64,000 nucleotides of DNA from an uncultured Hyphomicrobiales bacterium (GCA_903847605.1 CAINED010000036.1:1-64000), one strand, 5' to 3'. Positions 8,378 to 18,738 are shown, counted from the first letter of the stretch. Notes: generated from the sequence alone by a model not told the origin. Numbers and translations are program-made.

Positions 8378-9637
8378 TCAAGCGGGTTCGTCGGATCTCG
8401 GCTGAAGGTGTTCTTCCATATAGCGTCGTCTTGCCCACGCGCCCATGCCAACCAGTAGGCAAATGGCGGCTCCACCCAGCACCGGCCCGCGCAAGCCTGT
8501 AAATTCGGCCAGAAAACCCATCCCCAATGCGCCAATCGCCGGCGCTCCCTGCGCGATCATGCCGTAAGTGCTCATCGTGCGGCCACGAAATCGGGTGCGG
8601 ATGGCGATCTGAACGAGGGTCTGGTTGGTGATCTCGATGGCCACCTTCGCAAAGCCGATGCACAGCAGCAATACGCAGGCGAGCCAGAAAAGAGACGTCG
8701 TGGCAAAGGCCATCAGCGCGACCGACATCGCGATGATGCAGGCGATGCTCACAGCGACAAGACCGGCCTGACCACGCGCCGACAGCCAGAAGCCCGCAGC
8801 AACGGCGCCGATGCCGTTCATCATGTACATGACCGCAAGGCCGCCTGGGCCCTTCGCAAACACGCCAGCGGCAAAGCCGGGCAAAAGATCGGCAAGCGGC
8901 TTGGCCAGAAGCGATACTGCGATCAGGATGGCGAACTGCACGCGCACGCCCCGATGCGACATCAGGTAGGCAAAGCCATCTGCAATATCGCGAAGGATCG
9001 ATGACTCGTCGCGTTTGCCGCGCTTCACGTCGGAAACCGAAATCCTGGCCAGCGCCACCGTAAAAATCAGCTGGAGGGCAAGCGCTGCCGCCAGCGTGCC
9101 GCTTATGCCGGAGAAGATGATCGTCGCCCCGCCAACGGCCGGGCCAACGAATTTCGCCGTGTTGAAAACCGCTGCATTGAAGGCGAGGCCATTGGACAGG
9201 AGTTCGCGTCCACAGAGCGCATAAACGATCGTCTGTCGCGCCGGACGATTGATCGAGAAAAGCGTGCCGCGAAAAAGGACCAGCGCTGTCAGAAGCCAGA
9301 TATTCAGGACGCCCGTCAGGCTCGCTGCCAGAAGCGCCGTCGAATAAAGCAAAGTCAGCGCTTGCGTGAAGCGAAGCGTGCGCAGCTGGTCCAACCGGTC
9401 GAGCAAAGCGCCGGAAAACAGCCCGAAAAGGATCGTCGGCCCTGCCTCGGCAGCAGCGATGACGCCGAGCCAGCCCGGGCTACCGGTCAAATCCCAGGCC
9501 AGCCAGCCGATGGCGACACGCTGGACCCAAAGGCCCGTCGTGGAGGCGAGATTTCCCGCGACATACCAGCGGTAGTCCCTGCTTTTCAGCAGCCTCGACA
9601 GATCGCTGAGCCCGAGCCCCATCTTCAACGCAAGCAT
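8378..9637 (-). CDS. MFS transporter, EntS/MFS_3-like
   Basis: A 419-residue protein has about 12 transmembrane helices in the MFS_3 pattern: SRDYRWYVAGNLASTTGLWVQ at the first helix, LSGALLDRLDQLRTLRFTQ as the loop 2-3 region, and RGTLFSINRPARQT at the middle. Relatives include the enterobactin exporter EntS and putative macrolide/tetracycline exporters. The substrate is unknown and no siderophore genes are nearby. Starts at 9637 or at the ATG at 9622 are both possible; the ribosome binding site (GGGAG) is oddly close to the first. It is divergent from the SemiSWEET gene. Confidence 0.75.
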   Translation of the reverse strand: MLALKMGLGLSDLSRLLKSRDYRWYVAGNLASTTGLWVQRVAIGWLAWDLTGSPGWLGVIAAAEAGPTILFGLFSGALLDRLDQLRTLRFTQALTLLYSTALLAASLTGVLNIWLLTALVLFRGTLFSINRPARQTIVYALCGRELLSNGLAFNAAVFNTAKFVGPAVGGATIIFSGISGTLAAALALQLIFTVALARISVSDVKRGKRDESSILRDIADGFAYLMSHRGVRVQFAILIAVSLLAKPLADLLPGFAAGVFAKGPGGLAVMYMMNGIGAVAAGFWLSARGQAGLVAVSIACIIAMSVALMAFATTSLFWLACVLLLCIGFAKVAIEITNQTLVQIAIRTRFRGRTMSTYGMIAQGAPAIGALGMGFLAEFTGLRGPVLGGAAICLLVGMGAWARRRYMEEHLQPRSDEPA

Positions 9638-9824
9638 CTCCCTGTGTGGCCTGATACGTTTGTATGCTCATCAGCCGGTGAGTGCGTAGAGGCACCCCCC
9701 TCGCGTGCACTATTCTGGGCCAAGTCGGGGAACAGGATTCCCTACGGCGTGTTTCCGAGGGCATGGGCAGCGCCATCTCTCGATCCATCGCCAACATTAA
9801 TCGCGATTGCGATGCAGGACCAAC

Positions 9825-10079
9825 ATGGACCTGACATCGCTCATCGGCCTCCTCGCCGCCGTCGGGGCCACCGCCGCCAATGTACCGCAGGCGCTGAAAG
9901 TCTGGCGCACGTCCGAGACCGGCGATCTCTCGCTCAAGATGCTCGGCCTCCTCACCGCCAGCCTCGCGTTATGGACGCTCTATGGCTTCCTGCGCAACGA
10001 TTTCATCATCGTCGCTTCGAACGCGATCTCTTCCGCGCTTGCCGGCTATCTCACCGTCGCGAAACTGCGTTACGGCTGA
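9825..10079 (+). CDS. SemiSWEET-type sugar transporter (single PQ-loop triple-helix bundle)
   Basis: An 84-residue membrane protein with three predicted helices has the SemiSWEET signature: a GATAANVPQALKVWRT helix 1 with the PQ motif, then SLKMLGLLTASLALWTLYG and FIIVASNAISSALAGYLTVAK. SemiSWEETs dimerise to form a sugar pore. The ATG at 9825 has AGGAC four bases before it. It is convergent with the malic enzyme gene (one base apart). The sugar cannot be deduced. Confidence 0.85.
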   Translation: MDLTSLIGLLAAVGATAANVPQALKVWRTSETGDLSLKMLGLLTASLALWTLYGFLRNDFIIVASNAISSALAGYLTVAKLRYG

Positions 10080-10080
10080 A

Positions 10081-12369
10081 TTACGCCGGATCCCAATTAT
10101 TGTCCGTCGACTGCGCTTCGCTCACGGCAATCGCCGTCATGTTGACGATGCCGCGCGCCGTGACGGATGGCGTCAGGATATGCGCAGGCTTTGCCGCGCC
10201 CATCAGGATCGGTCCAACCGGCAGCGCATCCGCAAGCACCTTCACCATCTGGAAGGCGATGTTGGCCGAAGTCAGGTCCGGCAGGATGAGCACGTTGGCC
10301 TCGCCTTTCAACGTGGATGTGCTCAGCACGCGATCGCGAATGGCTTGCGAGAGGGCGCTGTCCGCCTGCATCTCGCCGTCGATCTCCAGAGCGGGATTAA
10401 GCGCGTGAACAAGGCCCAGGGCCTCGCGCATTTTCAGCGCGGCCGGAGAATCGTCACTGCCGAAATCGGAGTCCGAAATGAGCGCGACCTTCGGCGTCAT
10501 GCCGAAGCGACGTACATGCTCGGCGCATTTCACGGTCATCTCGGCGATTTCGAGCGCCGTAGGATTTTGGCGCACATGCGTGTCGGCGATGAAGTAATGG
10601 CCGCGATTCGTCACCAGCAGGCTCAACGCGGAGAAATTGCGCGCGTCGGGCGCAAGGCCGATCACGTCGCGGATCATGTTGAGGCGCGTGCGGAAGCGGC
10701 CTTCAAGACCACAAAGCATGGCGTCCGCATCGCCACGGCGCAAGGCGAGCGCCGCAATCGCGGTGTTGGAGGTGCGCACGATGGTGCGCGCGGCGTCGGG
10801 CGTCACGCCCTTGCGGCCGGCGGCCTCGATCAGCGCTGCGACATAATCGCGATAGCGCTTGTCGTCCGTGGGGTTCACCAGTTCGAAATCGCGGCCGGGC
10901 TGAATCGAAAGCCCGAAACGCTTGATGCGAGTCTCCACGACATTCGGGCGGCCGATGAGGATCGGGATGGCCATGCGCTCTTCGAGTACGACCTGCGCGG
11001 CGCGCAGCACACGCTCGTCCTCGCCATCGGCATAGATCACGCGCTTGGGGTTCGCTTTCGCCTGCGCGAACACCGGCTTCATGATGAAGCCCGAGCGGAA
11101 GACGAAACGATTCAACTGTTCCGCATAGGCGTCGAAATCGGTGATCGGCTTCTTCGCGACGCCCGTCGCCATTGCGGCTTTCGCAACGGCGGGTGCAATG
11201 CGCAGGATCAGACGCGGATCGAAAGGCGCGGGAATCAGCGATGTCGGTCCGAAGAGCGGCGCGGAGCCGCCATAAGCATTCGCGACCACATCCGACGGCG
11301 CTTCGCGCGCAAGCTGTGCGATGGCTTCAACGGCGGCGAGTTTCATTTCCTCGTTGATGGCCGTCGCGTGAACGTCGAGCGCGCCGCGGAAAATATAGGG
11401 GAAGCACAGAACGTTGTTGACCTGGTTGGGATAATCCGAGCGCCCCGTACAGATCATCGCTTCCGGACGCACGGCCAGCGCGTCCTCCGGATTGATCTCG
11501 GGATTGGGATTGGCGAGGGCGAGAATGAGCGGTTTCTCGCCCATGCGCGCGACCATGTCGGGTTTCAAAACGCCGGCCGCCGAAAGGCCGAGAAAGACAT
11601 CCGCGCCGTCGATAATCTCGCCGAGCGTGCGCGCCGAAGTCTCCTGCGCATATACTTCCTTCCAGCGATCCATGAGTTCGTTGCGGCCCTTCCAGACCAC
11701 GCCTTCGAGATCGCTGACCCAGATGTTCTTGCGCTGTGCGCCGAGATGGCAGAGCAGGTTGAGGCAGGCGAGCGCCGCCGCCCCGGCGCCGGACACCACG
11801 ATTTTAACGTCGCCAATCTTCTTGCCCGCAAGTTCGAGCCCGTTGCGAACAGCCGCACTCACGATGATTGCAGTGCCATGCTGGTCGTCGTGGAAGACCG
11901 GGATCGACATGCGCGCGCGCAATTGCTGTTCGATGTCGAAACAGTCGGGCCCCTTGATGTCCTCGAGATTGATGCCGCCGAAGGTCGGCTCGAGCGCTGC
12001 GACGCAATCGACGAATTTCTCGATGTTCTTCTGGTCGACCTCGATGTCGAAAACGTCGATGCCCGCGAATTTCTTGAAGAGAACCGCCTTGCCTTCCATC
12101 ACGGGCTTTGCCGCCAGCGGGCCGATATCGCCGAGGCCGAGGACGGCGGTCCCGTTCGTGATGACGCCGACGAGATTCTGACGCGCCGTGACGGTTGCGG
12201 CCTCGTCGGGATTTTCGACGATCACCTCGCAGGCGGCGGCGACGCCGGGCGAATAGGCCAGCGCCAGATCGCGCTGGTTCCCGAGCGGCTTGGTCGCCTG
12301 GATCTCGAGTTTTCCGGGCTTCGGCAGGCGGTGATAGACCAGCGCTCCCGAGCGCAGGTCGTCGGACAT
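10081..12369 (-). CDS. maeB: NADP-dependent malic enzyme with C-terminal phosphotransacetylase-like domain
   Basis: A 762-residue two-domain protein. Residues 1 to about 430 form the malic enzyme part (KLEIQATKPLGNQRDLALAYSPG, VLGLGDIGPLAAKPVMEGKA, and the NAD-binding VVSGAGAAALACLNLL), which decarboxylates malate to pyruvate. The last 330 residues resemble phosphate acetyltransferase (IYADGEDERVLRAAQ, DALPVGPILMG) and in MaeB proteins act as a regulatory, acetyl-CoA-sensing domain without transacetylase activity. The length fits the alphaproteobacterial MaeB family. The start is taken at ATG 12369. A TTG at 12381 with GGGAGAG upstream is a plausible alternative that adds four residues. Confidence 0.92.
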   Translation of the reverse strand: MSDDLRSGALVYHRLPKPGKLEIQATKPLGNQRDLALAYSPGVAAACEVIVENPDEAATVTARQNLVGVITNGTAVLGLGDIGPLAAKPVMEGKAVLFKKFAGIDVFDIEVDQKNIEKFVDCVAALEPTFGGINLEDIKGPDCFDIEQQLRARMSIPVFHDDQHGTAIIVSAAVRNGLELAGKKIGDVKIVVSGAGAAALACLNLLCHLGAQRKNIWVSDLEGVVWKGRNELMDRWKEVYAQETSARTLGEIIDGADVFLGLSAAGVLKPDMVARMGEKPLILALANPNPEINPEDALAVRPEAMICTGRSDYPNQVNNVLCFPYIFRGALDVHATAINEEMKLAAVEAIAQLAREAPSDVVANAYGGSAPLFGPTSLIPAPFDPRLILRIAPAVAKAAMATGVAKKPITDFDAYAEQLNRFVFRSGFIMKPVFAQAKANPKRVIYADGEDERVLRAAQVVLEERMAIPILIGRPNVVETRIKRFGLSIQPGRDFELVNPTDDKRYRDYVAALIEAAGRKGVTPDAARTIVRTSNTAIAALALRRGDADAMLCGLEGRFRTRLNMIRDVIGLAPDARNFSALSLLVTNRGHYFIADTHVRQNPTALEIAEMTVKCAEHVRRFGMTPKVALISDSDFGSDDSPAALKMREALGLVHALNPALEIDGEMQADSALSQAIRDRVLSTSTLKGEANVLILPDLTSANIAFQMVKVLADALPVGPILMGAAKPAHILTPSVTARGIVNMTAIAVSEAQSTDNNWDPA

Positions 12370-12554
12370 TTTGGTGGCCAAAGGTCTCTCCCCAGTCGGC
12401 GGACGGCCCAGTTTATTCCATAAAGCCCTTTGAAGACATTTTGGACAAGCAAATTCAGTTTGAAAATGTTCGGGTTTCCTTCGGGGTTCGCGTAAGCCCA
12501 CGGAGTCCGAGATTTCGATGGCAAATCAGCGCCGCCCCTTCTATGCCAGCGCGC

Positions 12555-14408
12555 ATGTGCGGGCTTTTCCAGATCATCGAGCGCAACCGGCCGGTCGACC
12601 CGTCGCGGCTCAAGCTCGCCCTCGACAGCATGAGCCATCGCGGTCCGGACGCGGAAGGCCTCGAAGTGTCGCCGCGCGGGCCGACATCCGGAAAAGGCCC
12701 GTTCTTCGGCTACGGCCATCGCCGCCTGTCGATCCTCGACCTCGATCCGCGCTCGAACCAGCCCTTTCACCGCAATGGACGGACGCTGCTCTACAACGGC
12801 GAAATCTACAATTTCGCTGAAATGCGCAGGCATCCCGCGCTGGCGGACGTCGCCTTTTCCACGAGTGGCGATACGGAAGTCCTGACAGAGGCGATCGCGC
12901 GGCGCGGCACGGATTTGCTGCAGCAGATGTCGGGCATGTGGGCCTTCGTTCAGACCGACCAGGCTGGGGGCACGGCCATCGCCGCGCGGGACCGCTACGG
13001 CAAGAAGCCGCTGTTCTATTATTTCGACAACGAGCGGCTCATTTTCTCATCCACCATCCGCGCCATCTTCACCTACCTCGGCCGACGCCCGGTCATGCGC
13101 GCCGATGCGCTCAATGCCTATCTGGCCCATGGCGTCATCTATCCGGGCGGCGGCGAGGCCACGCATCTGCAAGACATCTTTCAGGTAGCGCCGGGCGGCT
13201 TTCTGAAATTCGATATGGCGAACTGGCGCATCCAAACGGGCCGCTGGTTCGATCTTGCAACTCATGTCCATGCGACCCCGGCCGAAGCAGGCGATCTCCC
13301 GGCGATCCTACGCGAGGCCGTAACATCGCGGCTCGTGTCCGACAGGCAGGTAGGACTGCTGCTCTCCGGCGGAATCGACAGCACGCTGGTTCTCTCCGTG
13401 ATGCACGCGGCCGGGTTGCAGGATCAGGTGCATTGTTTCATCGGCGAGACCGGCCGCTCCGACGATGCGCTCTACGCGAAGAAATGCGTCAAGCAACTCG
13501 GCATCGCCGCACGGGTCATCGAACTTGGCTACGACTCGACGAGCTTCGAGCGCTTCTTGCGCATGTGCCTGCATCAGGAAAAGCCGTTTCCACTCCTCGG
13601 CAATTCCATGGCCATGTCGGAAATGTACGAGGCCATTGCCCAACACGATGTTCCCGTCGTTCTCGATGGCACGGGCGGCGACGAAATCTTTGGCGGCTAC
13701 TGGGACCGGCAATATCCCTTTGCAATTCGCGAAGCGCTTCGCAAAGGCGACTGGGCGTGGCTCAGGCAATGCGCCTCGCAGAATTCCGCGATCTTCTGGC
13801 GGACGCTGCGCGAAATGGCGACAGACGGCATCGAACCGCGCAAGCTGGTTGCAGCCTTCCTGCCGCATCCGAGCTTTGCGGTGCGACAGTTCTGTGCAGA
13901 AGAAGTTCGCGCAGCTTCGTCCGCCGATCCGCTGACGGATACGAAACTCGGATTCACGGAAGCGCTCATTGCCGATGCCGAGCGCGGGCGTCTTGGCGAA
14001 TGGATCTGGCAGAACGATCGCAACGCGATGATGGCCAGCATCGAGAACCGTAGTCCCCTGCTGGATTTCCGCCTCTCGCCCTTCATGAAGAGCGGCTACG
14101 CTGCAAAGTTCAACGGTCCATGGAACAAGCATGAATTGCGCAAGGCCTTCGACGCCTTCGCGCCGCTGCCGACGCAATGGCGGCAGCAGAAGCAGGGTTT
14201 TCGCTGGAACGCGCGGCAGTTTTACGCGAAGAATTCGAATGCTATAGCCGAGATCATCGCGGCTTCGAAAGTTCTGCCCTCGCGCGTGAACGTGAAAGGC
14301 TTTCTCGAGGCGGCGCGCAGGAATCCGCGTTATTTCGCATCGCGTCTCTCGCCGCGCCTGCTCTGCATCGCCGGGCTTGAACAGACGATCGGACTATCGC
14401 CGGACTAA
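12555..14408 (+). CDS. asnB: Asparagine synthase (glutamine-hydrolysing), class II amidotransferase
   Basis: A 617-residue protein starts MCGLFQII, so Cys2 is the N-terminal nucleophile of the glutaminase domain (residues 2 to about 210, with SHRGPDAEG and LYNGEIYNF). The synthetase domain follows, with the ATP pyrophosphatase loop LLLSGGIDSTL near residue 275 and GTGGDEIFGGYW near 375. It converts Asp plus Gln to Asn. The upstream open frame extends 120 codons, but Cys2 fixes the start. Neighbours are a pyruvyltransferase-like and an ELM1-like gene, so a role in modifying a surface polymer is as likely as free asparagine synthesis. The last 15 bases overlap the convergent next gene. Confidence 0.88.
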   Translation: MCGLFQIIERNRPVDPSRLKLALDSMSHRGPDAEGLEVSPRGPTSGKGPFFGYGHRRLSILDLDPRSNQPFHRNGRTLLYNGEIYNFAEMRRHPALADVAFSTSGDTEVLTEAIARRGTDLLQQMSGMWAFVQTDQAGGTAIAARDRYGKKPLFYYFDNERLIFSSTIRAIFTYLGRRPVMRADALNAYLAHGVIYPGGGEATHLQDIFQVAPGGFLKFDMANWRIQTGRWFDLATHVHATPAEAGDLPAILREAVTSRLVSDRQVGLLLSGGIDSTLVLSVMHAAGLQDQVHCFIGETGRSDDALYAKKCVKQLGIAARVIELGYDSTSFERFLRMCLHQEKPFPLLGNSMAMSEMYEAIAQHDVPVVLDGTGGDEIFGGYWDRQYPFAIREALRKGDWAWLRQCASQNSAIFWRTLREMATDGIEPRKLVAAFLPHPSFAVRQFCAEEVRAASSADPLTDTKLGFTEALIADAERGRLGEWIWQNDRNAMMASIENRSPLLDFRLSPFMKSGYAAKFNGPWNKHELRKAFDAFAPLPTQWRQQKQGFRWNARQFYAKNSNAIAEIIAASKVLPSRVNVKGFLEAARRNPRYFASRLSPRLLCIAGLEQTIGLSPD

Positions 14409-15434
14409 AGCAGGGTGCGCTTTCGCGTCCCTTGCGATCCGATCGAACATGTCCCTCGCCCGCACTTCCGCATTGTCGAGAAAAATGGCGATCCGCGCTT
14501 TCTCTTCGTCCGAGATTGGCGCGACCGCAGGCGGCCCCGGAAGTTTTTCCAATTCATCGAGCGTAAAGACGCGGTTGGCGATGCCTATATCCGCCAGCAA
14601 CGCGCTGACCTTGCCGATATTGCCTTCGACCGCGATGAACGGCAGGCCGATGCGCAACGCATAGCAAACGGCGTGGTACCGCCCGCAAACAATGCCACGC
14701 GCATTCCCGGTCATCACGTCGAGAAGATCGTCGCGCGTACGAAGCACGCCGGCGTATCGCAGGGACCATGCGCTCGAAGGCGTCATGCGGCTCAACAGGC
14801 TCTTGAACGCGAAACCGATGCGTCGCTTGCGGCTGCCGCGCGCCGGCCATGGCGGCATGGCGCGAAAGGAGATGGTGCGCGCGCCAAGGCCCCGCCGTCC
14901 GTTCCACTTTGCGGCCAATGCGACAAGCCGCGCCGCCGTCGTCTGATCCGACGCGTCGGTGACAAGAAGATCGCCCTTTCCCCGGGCATTCGGCGCGGCG
15001 AACCAGCTCAGGGTCAGGTCGGGGACGACTTGCGCATCGATCCCGGCGCGCGCCAGGGATGCGCGGCTGACTTCGTCGCGCACGAACCGCAGCCTGAACT
15101 TGGCGAGGCCCGCCAGAACCTCCGCGCCGTTCGCCTCTTCGCTGGCGTTCACAAGATAAGCGGGCGTGCCAGCGTCTGCGAGATTGTGCGCCAGTGCTGC
15201 AATTCGCCTCGCCGAACGCGAATCGTGATGAATGGACCCCTCGCCATTGACGATGACGAGATTGAACGTGTGCCGCCCGCTGAGCGCAGCTTCCACGGCG
15301 TCCCAGTCCCAGCCGGCTTCGAGATCGATGCCGGCCTCGCACGCAAGCTCGACGCAGCGCTGCGTCACCAGCGCCGAGCCGTGATGGCCGGCAAGCGAGG
15401 CATCGTTGACGAGAAGGGCTCGCAACTGCGCCAT
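14394..15434 (-). CDS. Polysaccharide pyruvyl transferase-family protein
   Basis: A 346-residue protein resembles the PF04230 family. The N-terminal half has NDASLAGHHGSALV, VIVNGEGSIHHD (the NGEGSxH hallmark) and VPDLTLSW. The C-terminal half has the GRYHAVCYALRIGLPFIAVEGN block, which carries the family His near the donor site. Members transfer pyruvyl from PEP onto sugars of exopolysaccharide or LPS; some act on other donors. An ATG at 15455 is also possible, but AAGGG precedes the ATG at 15434 by 11 bases. It is divergent from the ELM1-like gene and convergent with asnB, suggesting an envelope sugar locus. Confidence 0.75.
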   Translation of the reverse strand: MAQLRALLVNDASLAGHHGSALVTQRCVELACEAGIDLEAGWDWDAVEAALSGRHTFNLVIVNGEGSIHHDSRSARRIAALAHNLADAGTPAYLVNASEEANGAEVLAGLAKFRLRFVRDEVSRASLARAGIDAQVVPDLTLSWFAAPNARGKGDLLVTDASDQTTAARLVALAAKWNGRRGLGARTISFRAMPPWPARGSRKRRIGFAFKSLLSRMTPSSAWSLRYAGVLRTRDDLLDVMTGNARGIVCGRYHAVCYALRIGLPFIAVEGNIGKVSALLADIGIANRVFTLDELEKLPGPPAVAPISDEEKARIAIFLDNAEVRARDMFDRIARDAKAHPALVRR

Positions 15435-15499
15435 TGATCTATGCGCCCTTTCCATTGCAAGTGGCCGGGATCGAAATCACCGGTTCCGCGTAAGCGGTT

Positions 15500-16546
15500 A
15501 TGCGGCGATACTCAACCCAGAGTCGGACCTCGATCTTGAGCGGAAAGCCCCTTTCGATCCTCATTCTCTCGGATGGCCGGCCCGGCCATTTCCGGCAGAG
15601 CGAGGCGATTGCGGCGGCTCTGGCGCGGCGGCGCGAGGTGACGTTCGAAAAAGTCGCGCTGCCCCTGCGGCGTTGGATACCCCGCGCGCTGCTGACAAGG
15701 CTGGCAAGGCTCCTGCCGCCGGCCCTCTTCCTGAAACTGGCGCACGGCATGTCCGGCAGCGATTTTCCGCAAGCAGACCTCATCGTTTCGGCGGGCGCGG
15801 CGACCTTCGGCGCCAATGTGGCGCTGGCGCAATTGCGCGGCGTGCCCAATGTCATAGCGGGATCGCTCCGTGGCATCGATCCGCATCGCGTGTCCCTGAC
15901 GCTTTTGCCTTATCGGCGCGCGCTCGACCTGCCCAATCATGCCCTGCTGCCCAAGCCTGCCGCCATCGACCCGGATGACCTGCCCGCAGCGCGGCCCTGG
16001 CCGGGCCTGACGCAAGCGAACGGTTATCGCATCGGGGTTCTGCTGGGCGGCCCGACCCGCGACGCGAAATTCGAGGATGCGGATTGGGAAAAGCTTGCGG
16101 CGCTGCTTCGGGAAATCGGGCAATCGGAAAAGCTGGCGCTCGTTGTGGCGACATCTCCCCGCACGCCGGAGCCAGCCTATGCGGCGCTTGCCGATATCGC
16201 AAAGGAGCCAGGCGTGGAGTTCATCGATTTTCGCACGAGCGGGCCGGGTTCCGCCGGGCCAGTCTTCGCCTGCGATGCGGTGCTCGTTACGCTCGACAGC
16301 ATGTCGATGATCACGGAAGCCGTTCTGGCGCAGCGCCCGGTTATCGCGCTGGTTCCCAATACTGCGCCGCGCGGAGCCGACGCCGAGGCCATCGACACTT
16401 TTGAAGAGCAGAAACGGCTGGTCCGCATGCCGCTGGAAACCGCAAGCTTGCAGGCGGTGGACGCGGCGCTCTCCACCATCGAGCCGATGACGGAGAACCA
16501 TCTCGACCAACTGGCCGACACGATCATCGCGCGGGTTGGTCTGTGA
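15500..16546 (+). CDS. Mitochondrial fission ELM1-like protein
   Basis: A 348-residue protein of the ELM1 family (DUF1022), with LSILILSDGRPGHFRQSEAIA at the start and GVLLGGPTRDAKFEDADWEKL, VVATSPRTPEPAYAAL and ACDAVLVTLDSMSMITEAVLAQRPVIAL further on. The fold is glycosyltransferase-like (GT-B). The plant member affects mitochondrial fission. Bacterial members sit near LPS and cell-envelope genes and their activity is unknown. The context here, beside a pyruvyltransferase-like and an asparagine synthase gene, agrees with an envelope role. The start is uncertain within the first 15 codons. Confidence 0.8.
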   Translation: MRRYSTQSRTSILSGKPLSILILSDGRPGHFRQSEAIAAALARRREVTFEKVALPLRRWIPRALLTRLARLLPPALFLKLAHGMSGSDFPQADLIVSAGAATFGANVALAQLRGVPNVIAGSLRGIDPHRVSLTLLPYRRALDLPNHALLPKPAAIDPDDLPAARPWPGLTQANGYRIGVLLGGPTRDAKFEDADWEKLAALLREIGQSEKLALVVATSPRTPEPAYAALADIAKEPGVEFIDFRTSGPGSAGPVFACDAVLVTLDSMSMITEAVLAQRPVIALVPNTAPRGADAEAIDTFEEQKRLVRMPLETASLQAVDAALSTIEPMTENHLDQLADTIIARVGL

Positions 16547-16560
16547 CAAACGGGGCTGTC

Positions 16561-16595
16561 ATCCCGGAAAATCGCGAAGCGATTTTATCCGGGAT
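16561..16595. terminator. Long palindrome, probable bidirectional terminator or REP-like element
   Basis: A near-perfect inverted repeat (ATCCCGGAAAATCGC, GAA loop, GCGATTTTATCCGGGAT with a two-base bulge) lies between the convergent ELM1-like and aspS genes. Its T- and A-rich stem arms suit termination on either strand. A similar sequence is common as a dispersed intergenic repeat in related genomes, so it may be both. Confidence 0.65.
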
Positions 16596-16661
16596 CGCTC
16601 CGATATCATTTCCCTAGCGGTCCCGGCTCTCGCTGCGCTCGGCCGGGAAGACAGTTTACGC

Positions 16662-18443
16662 TCACTTCTCCGGCACGTTGAGCCGGATGTGCAGCTCGCG
16701 CAATTGCTTGGCGCTGGCCTCGCTCGGCGCGCCCATGAGCAAATCTTCGGCGCGCTGGTTCATCGGGAACAACGCGACTTCGCGCAGGTTCTGTTCGCCC
16801 GCCAGAAGCATGATGATGCGGTCGACACCCGCGGCCATGCCGCCGTGCGGCGGCGCGCCATACTGGAAGGCGCGGTAGAGGCCGCCGAAGCGCTCGACCA
16901 CGGTCTGCTCGCTGTAGCCGGCGATTTCAAAGGCCTTCACCATCGCATCCGGCTTGTGATTGCGAATGCCACCAGAGGCGAGCTCATAGCCGTTGCAGAC
17001 GAGATCGTACTGGAAGGCGTTGATCGTCAGCGGGTCCTTCGTCTGGAGCGCTTCGAGCCCGCCCTGCGGCATGGAGAAGGGATTGTGGGAGAAATCCACC
17101 TTCTTCTCCTCTTCGCTCCATTCGAACATGGGGAAGTCGACGATCCAGGCGAATTCGAAGCGGTTCTCGTCCACGAGGTTCAATTCGCGTCCCGCACGCA
17201 GGCGGGCGTCGCCGGCGAACTTTGCGAATTTCGCGGGATCGCCGGCCGTGAAGAAACAGGCGTCGCCCGCTTTCAGGCCCAGCTGGGCGCGAATGGCTTC
17301 GGTGCGCTCGGGGCCGATGTTGTTGGCGATCGGCCCAGCCGCTTCGGTCTTGCCCTCGTTATCGCGCCAGAAAATGTAGCCCAGACCCGGCTGGCCCTCG
17401 CCCTGCGCCCAAGCGTTCATGCGGTCGCAGAAGGTGCGCTGTCCGCCGCCCGGAGCGGGAATGGCGCGCACGCGGTTCTTGGCGTCTTCCAGCAGGCGCG
17501 CGAAAACTTTGAAGTTCGAGCCGCGGAAATGCTCGCTCACGTCCTGCATGACGATGGGCAGGCGCAGGTCTGGCTTGTCGGAGCCGTATTTCTCCATCGC
17601 CTCGGCATAGGGAATGCGCGGGAAGGCTTGCGTCACAGGCTTTCCCTTGGCGAATTCCTCGAACAACCCGCGATAGACGGGCTCCATCGTGCCGAGAACG
17701 TCGTCCTGCGTGACGAAGCTCATTTCGAGATCGAGCTGGTAGAATTCGCCGGGCAGGCGGTCGGCGCGCGGGTCCTCGTCGCGGAAACAGGGGGCGATCT
17801 GGAAGTAGCGGTCGAAGCCCGCCATCATCAGCAACTGCTTGTACTGCTGCGGTGCCTGCGGCAGCGCGTAGAATTTGCCGGGATGAATACGGCTCGGCAC
17901 GAGAAAGTCGCGCGCGCCTTCGGGCGAAGACGCGGTCAGGATCGGCGTCGAAAACTCGTTGAAGCCCGAGCCCTTCATGCGCGTGCGGATGGAATCCACC
18001 ACCTTGCCGCGCAGCATGATGTTGTTGTGGATGCGCTCACGGCGCAGGTCGAGGAAGCGGTATTTGAGACGCGTTTCCTCGGGATAGTCCTGATCGCCGA
18101 AGACCGGCAGCGGCAGTTCGCCCGCCTGCCCCAGCACTTCCGCCTCGGTGACGTAGAGTTCGACGAGGCCGGTGGGCATGTCTGAATTCTCGGTGCCTGC
18201 GGGACGCTTGCGCACCTTGCCGTCGAGACGCACCACCCATTCCGAACGGAAGCTCTCGACCAGCTTGAAAGCAGGCGAATCCGGGTCGGCGACGCATTGC
18301 GTCAGGCCGTAGTGGTCACGCAAATCAATAAAGAGCACGCCGCCGTGGTCGCGGATGCGATGGCACCATCCGGAAAGGCGCACGGTCTGGCCGTCGTCGG
18401 TGTCGCGCAACTGGCCGCAAGTATGGGTACGGTAACGATGCAT
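16662..18443 (-). CDS. aspS: Aspartate--tRNA ligase
   Basis: A 593-residue bacterial-type class II synthetase. The anticodon-binding OB domain lies at the N-terminus ([20 protein letters not shown]). The catalytic core follows with motif 2 ([20 protein letters not shown]), the bacterial GAD insertion domain, and motif 3 ([18 protein letters not shown]). It charges tRNA-Asp. Many alphaproteobacterial enzymes also mischarge tRNA-Asn for later amidation, which cannot be decided here. The start [10 protein letters not shown] is the family start; 36 extra in-frame codons upstream are not conserved. The gene is monocistronic. Confidence 0.95.
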   Translation of the reverse strand: MHRYRTHTCGQLRDTDDGQTVRLSGWCHRIRDHGGVLFIDLRDHYGLTQCVADPDSPAFKLVESFRSEWVVRLDGKVRKRPAGTENSDMPTGLVELYVTEAEVLGQAGELPLPVFGDQDYPEETRLKYRFLDLRRERIHNNIMLRGKVVDSIRTRMKGSGFNEFSTPILTASSPEGARDFLVPSRIHPGKFYALPQAPQQYKQLLMMAGFDRYFQIAPCFRDEDPRADRLPGEFYQLDLEMSFVTQDDVLGTMEPVYRGLFEEFAKGKPVTQAFPRIPYAEAMEKYGSDKPDLRLPIVMQDVSEHFRGSNFKVFARLLEDAKNRVRAIPAPGGGQRTFCDRMNAWAQGEGQPGLGYIFWRDNEGKTEAAGPIANNIGPERTEAIRAQLGLKAGDACFFTAGDPAKFAKFAGDARLRAGRELNLVDENRFEFAWIVDFPMFEWSEEEKKVDFSHNPFSMPQGGLEALQTKDPLTINAFQYDLVCNGYELASGGIRNHKPDAMVKAFEIAGYSEQTVVERFGGLYRAFQYGAPPHGGMAAGVDRIIMLLAGEQNLREVALFPMNQRAEDLLMGAPSEASAKQLRELHIRLNVPEK

Positions 18444-18738
18444 TGTCTCTGTCTCGAAGACCCGCGCCGGCGGCGGCCGGAGATGGCGGGTTGAACGGAA
18501 AGCGCCGGAAACGCGCCGAAATGGCGGCCCGGCGCTCAGGCTGCCGGTCATGTAAGGGAAAACAATCGCAGGGGGAAGGGCTGTCGCGCCGAAGAGCCGC
18601 GCTGCATTCGATCAAATGCAATCTTTCCCGGAAAACGGGCCTTAACTTTATGAAAACTTCAGACTTTTAGACGAATGCCACGGCAATATCCCCTTAGGAC
18701 ATCAGAACTAGGTTGGCGCCTCGACAACGGGGTCGCAC

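Noticed and set aside
9982-12423. An 813-codon plus-strand frame opposite the malic enzyme gene.
   Set aside because: It is the antisense of a clear maeB in high-GC DNA; its product is Arg/His-rich without any motif.
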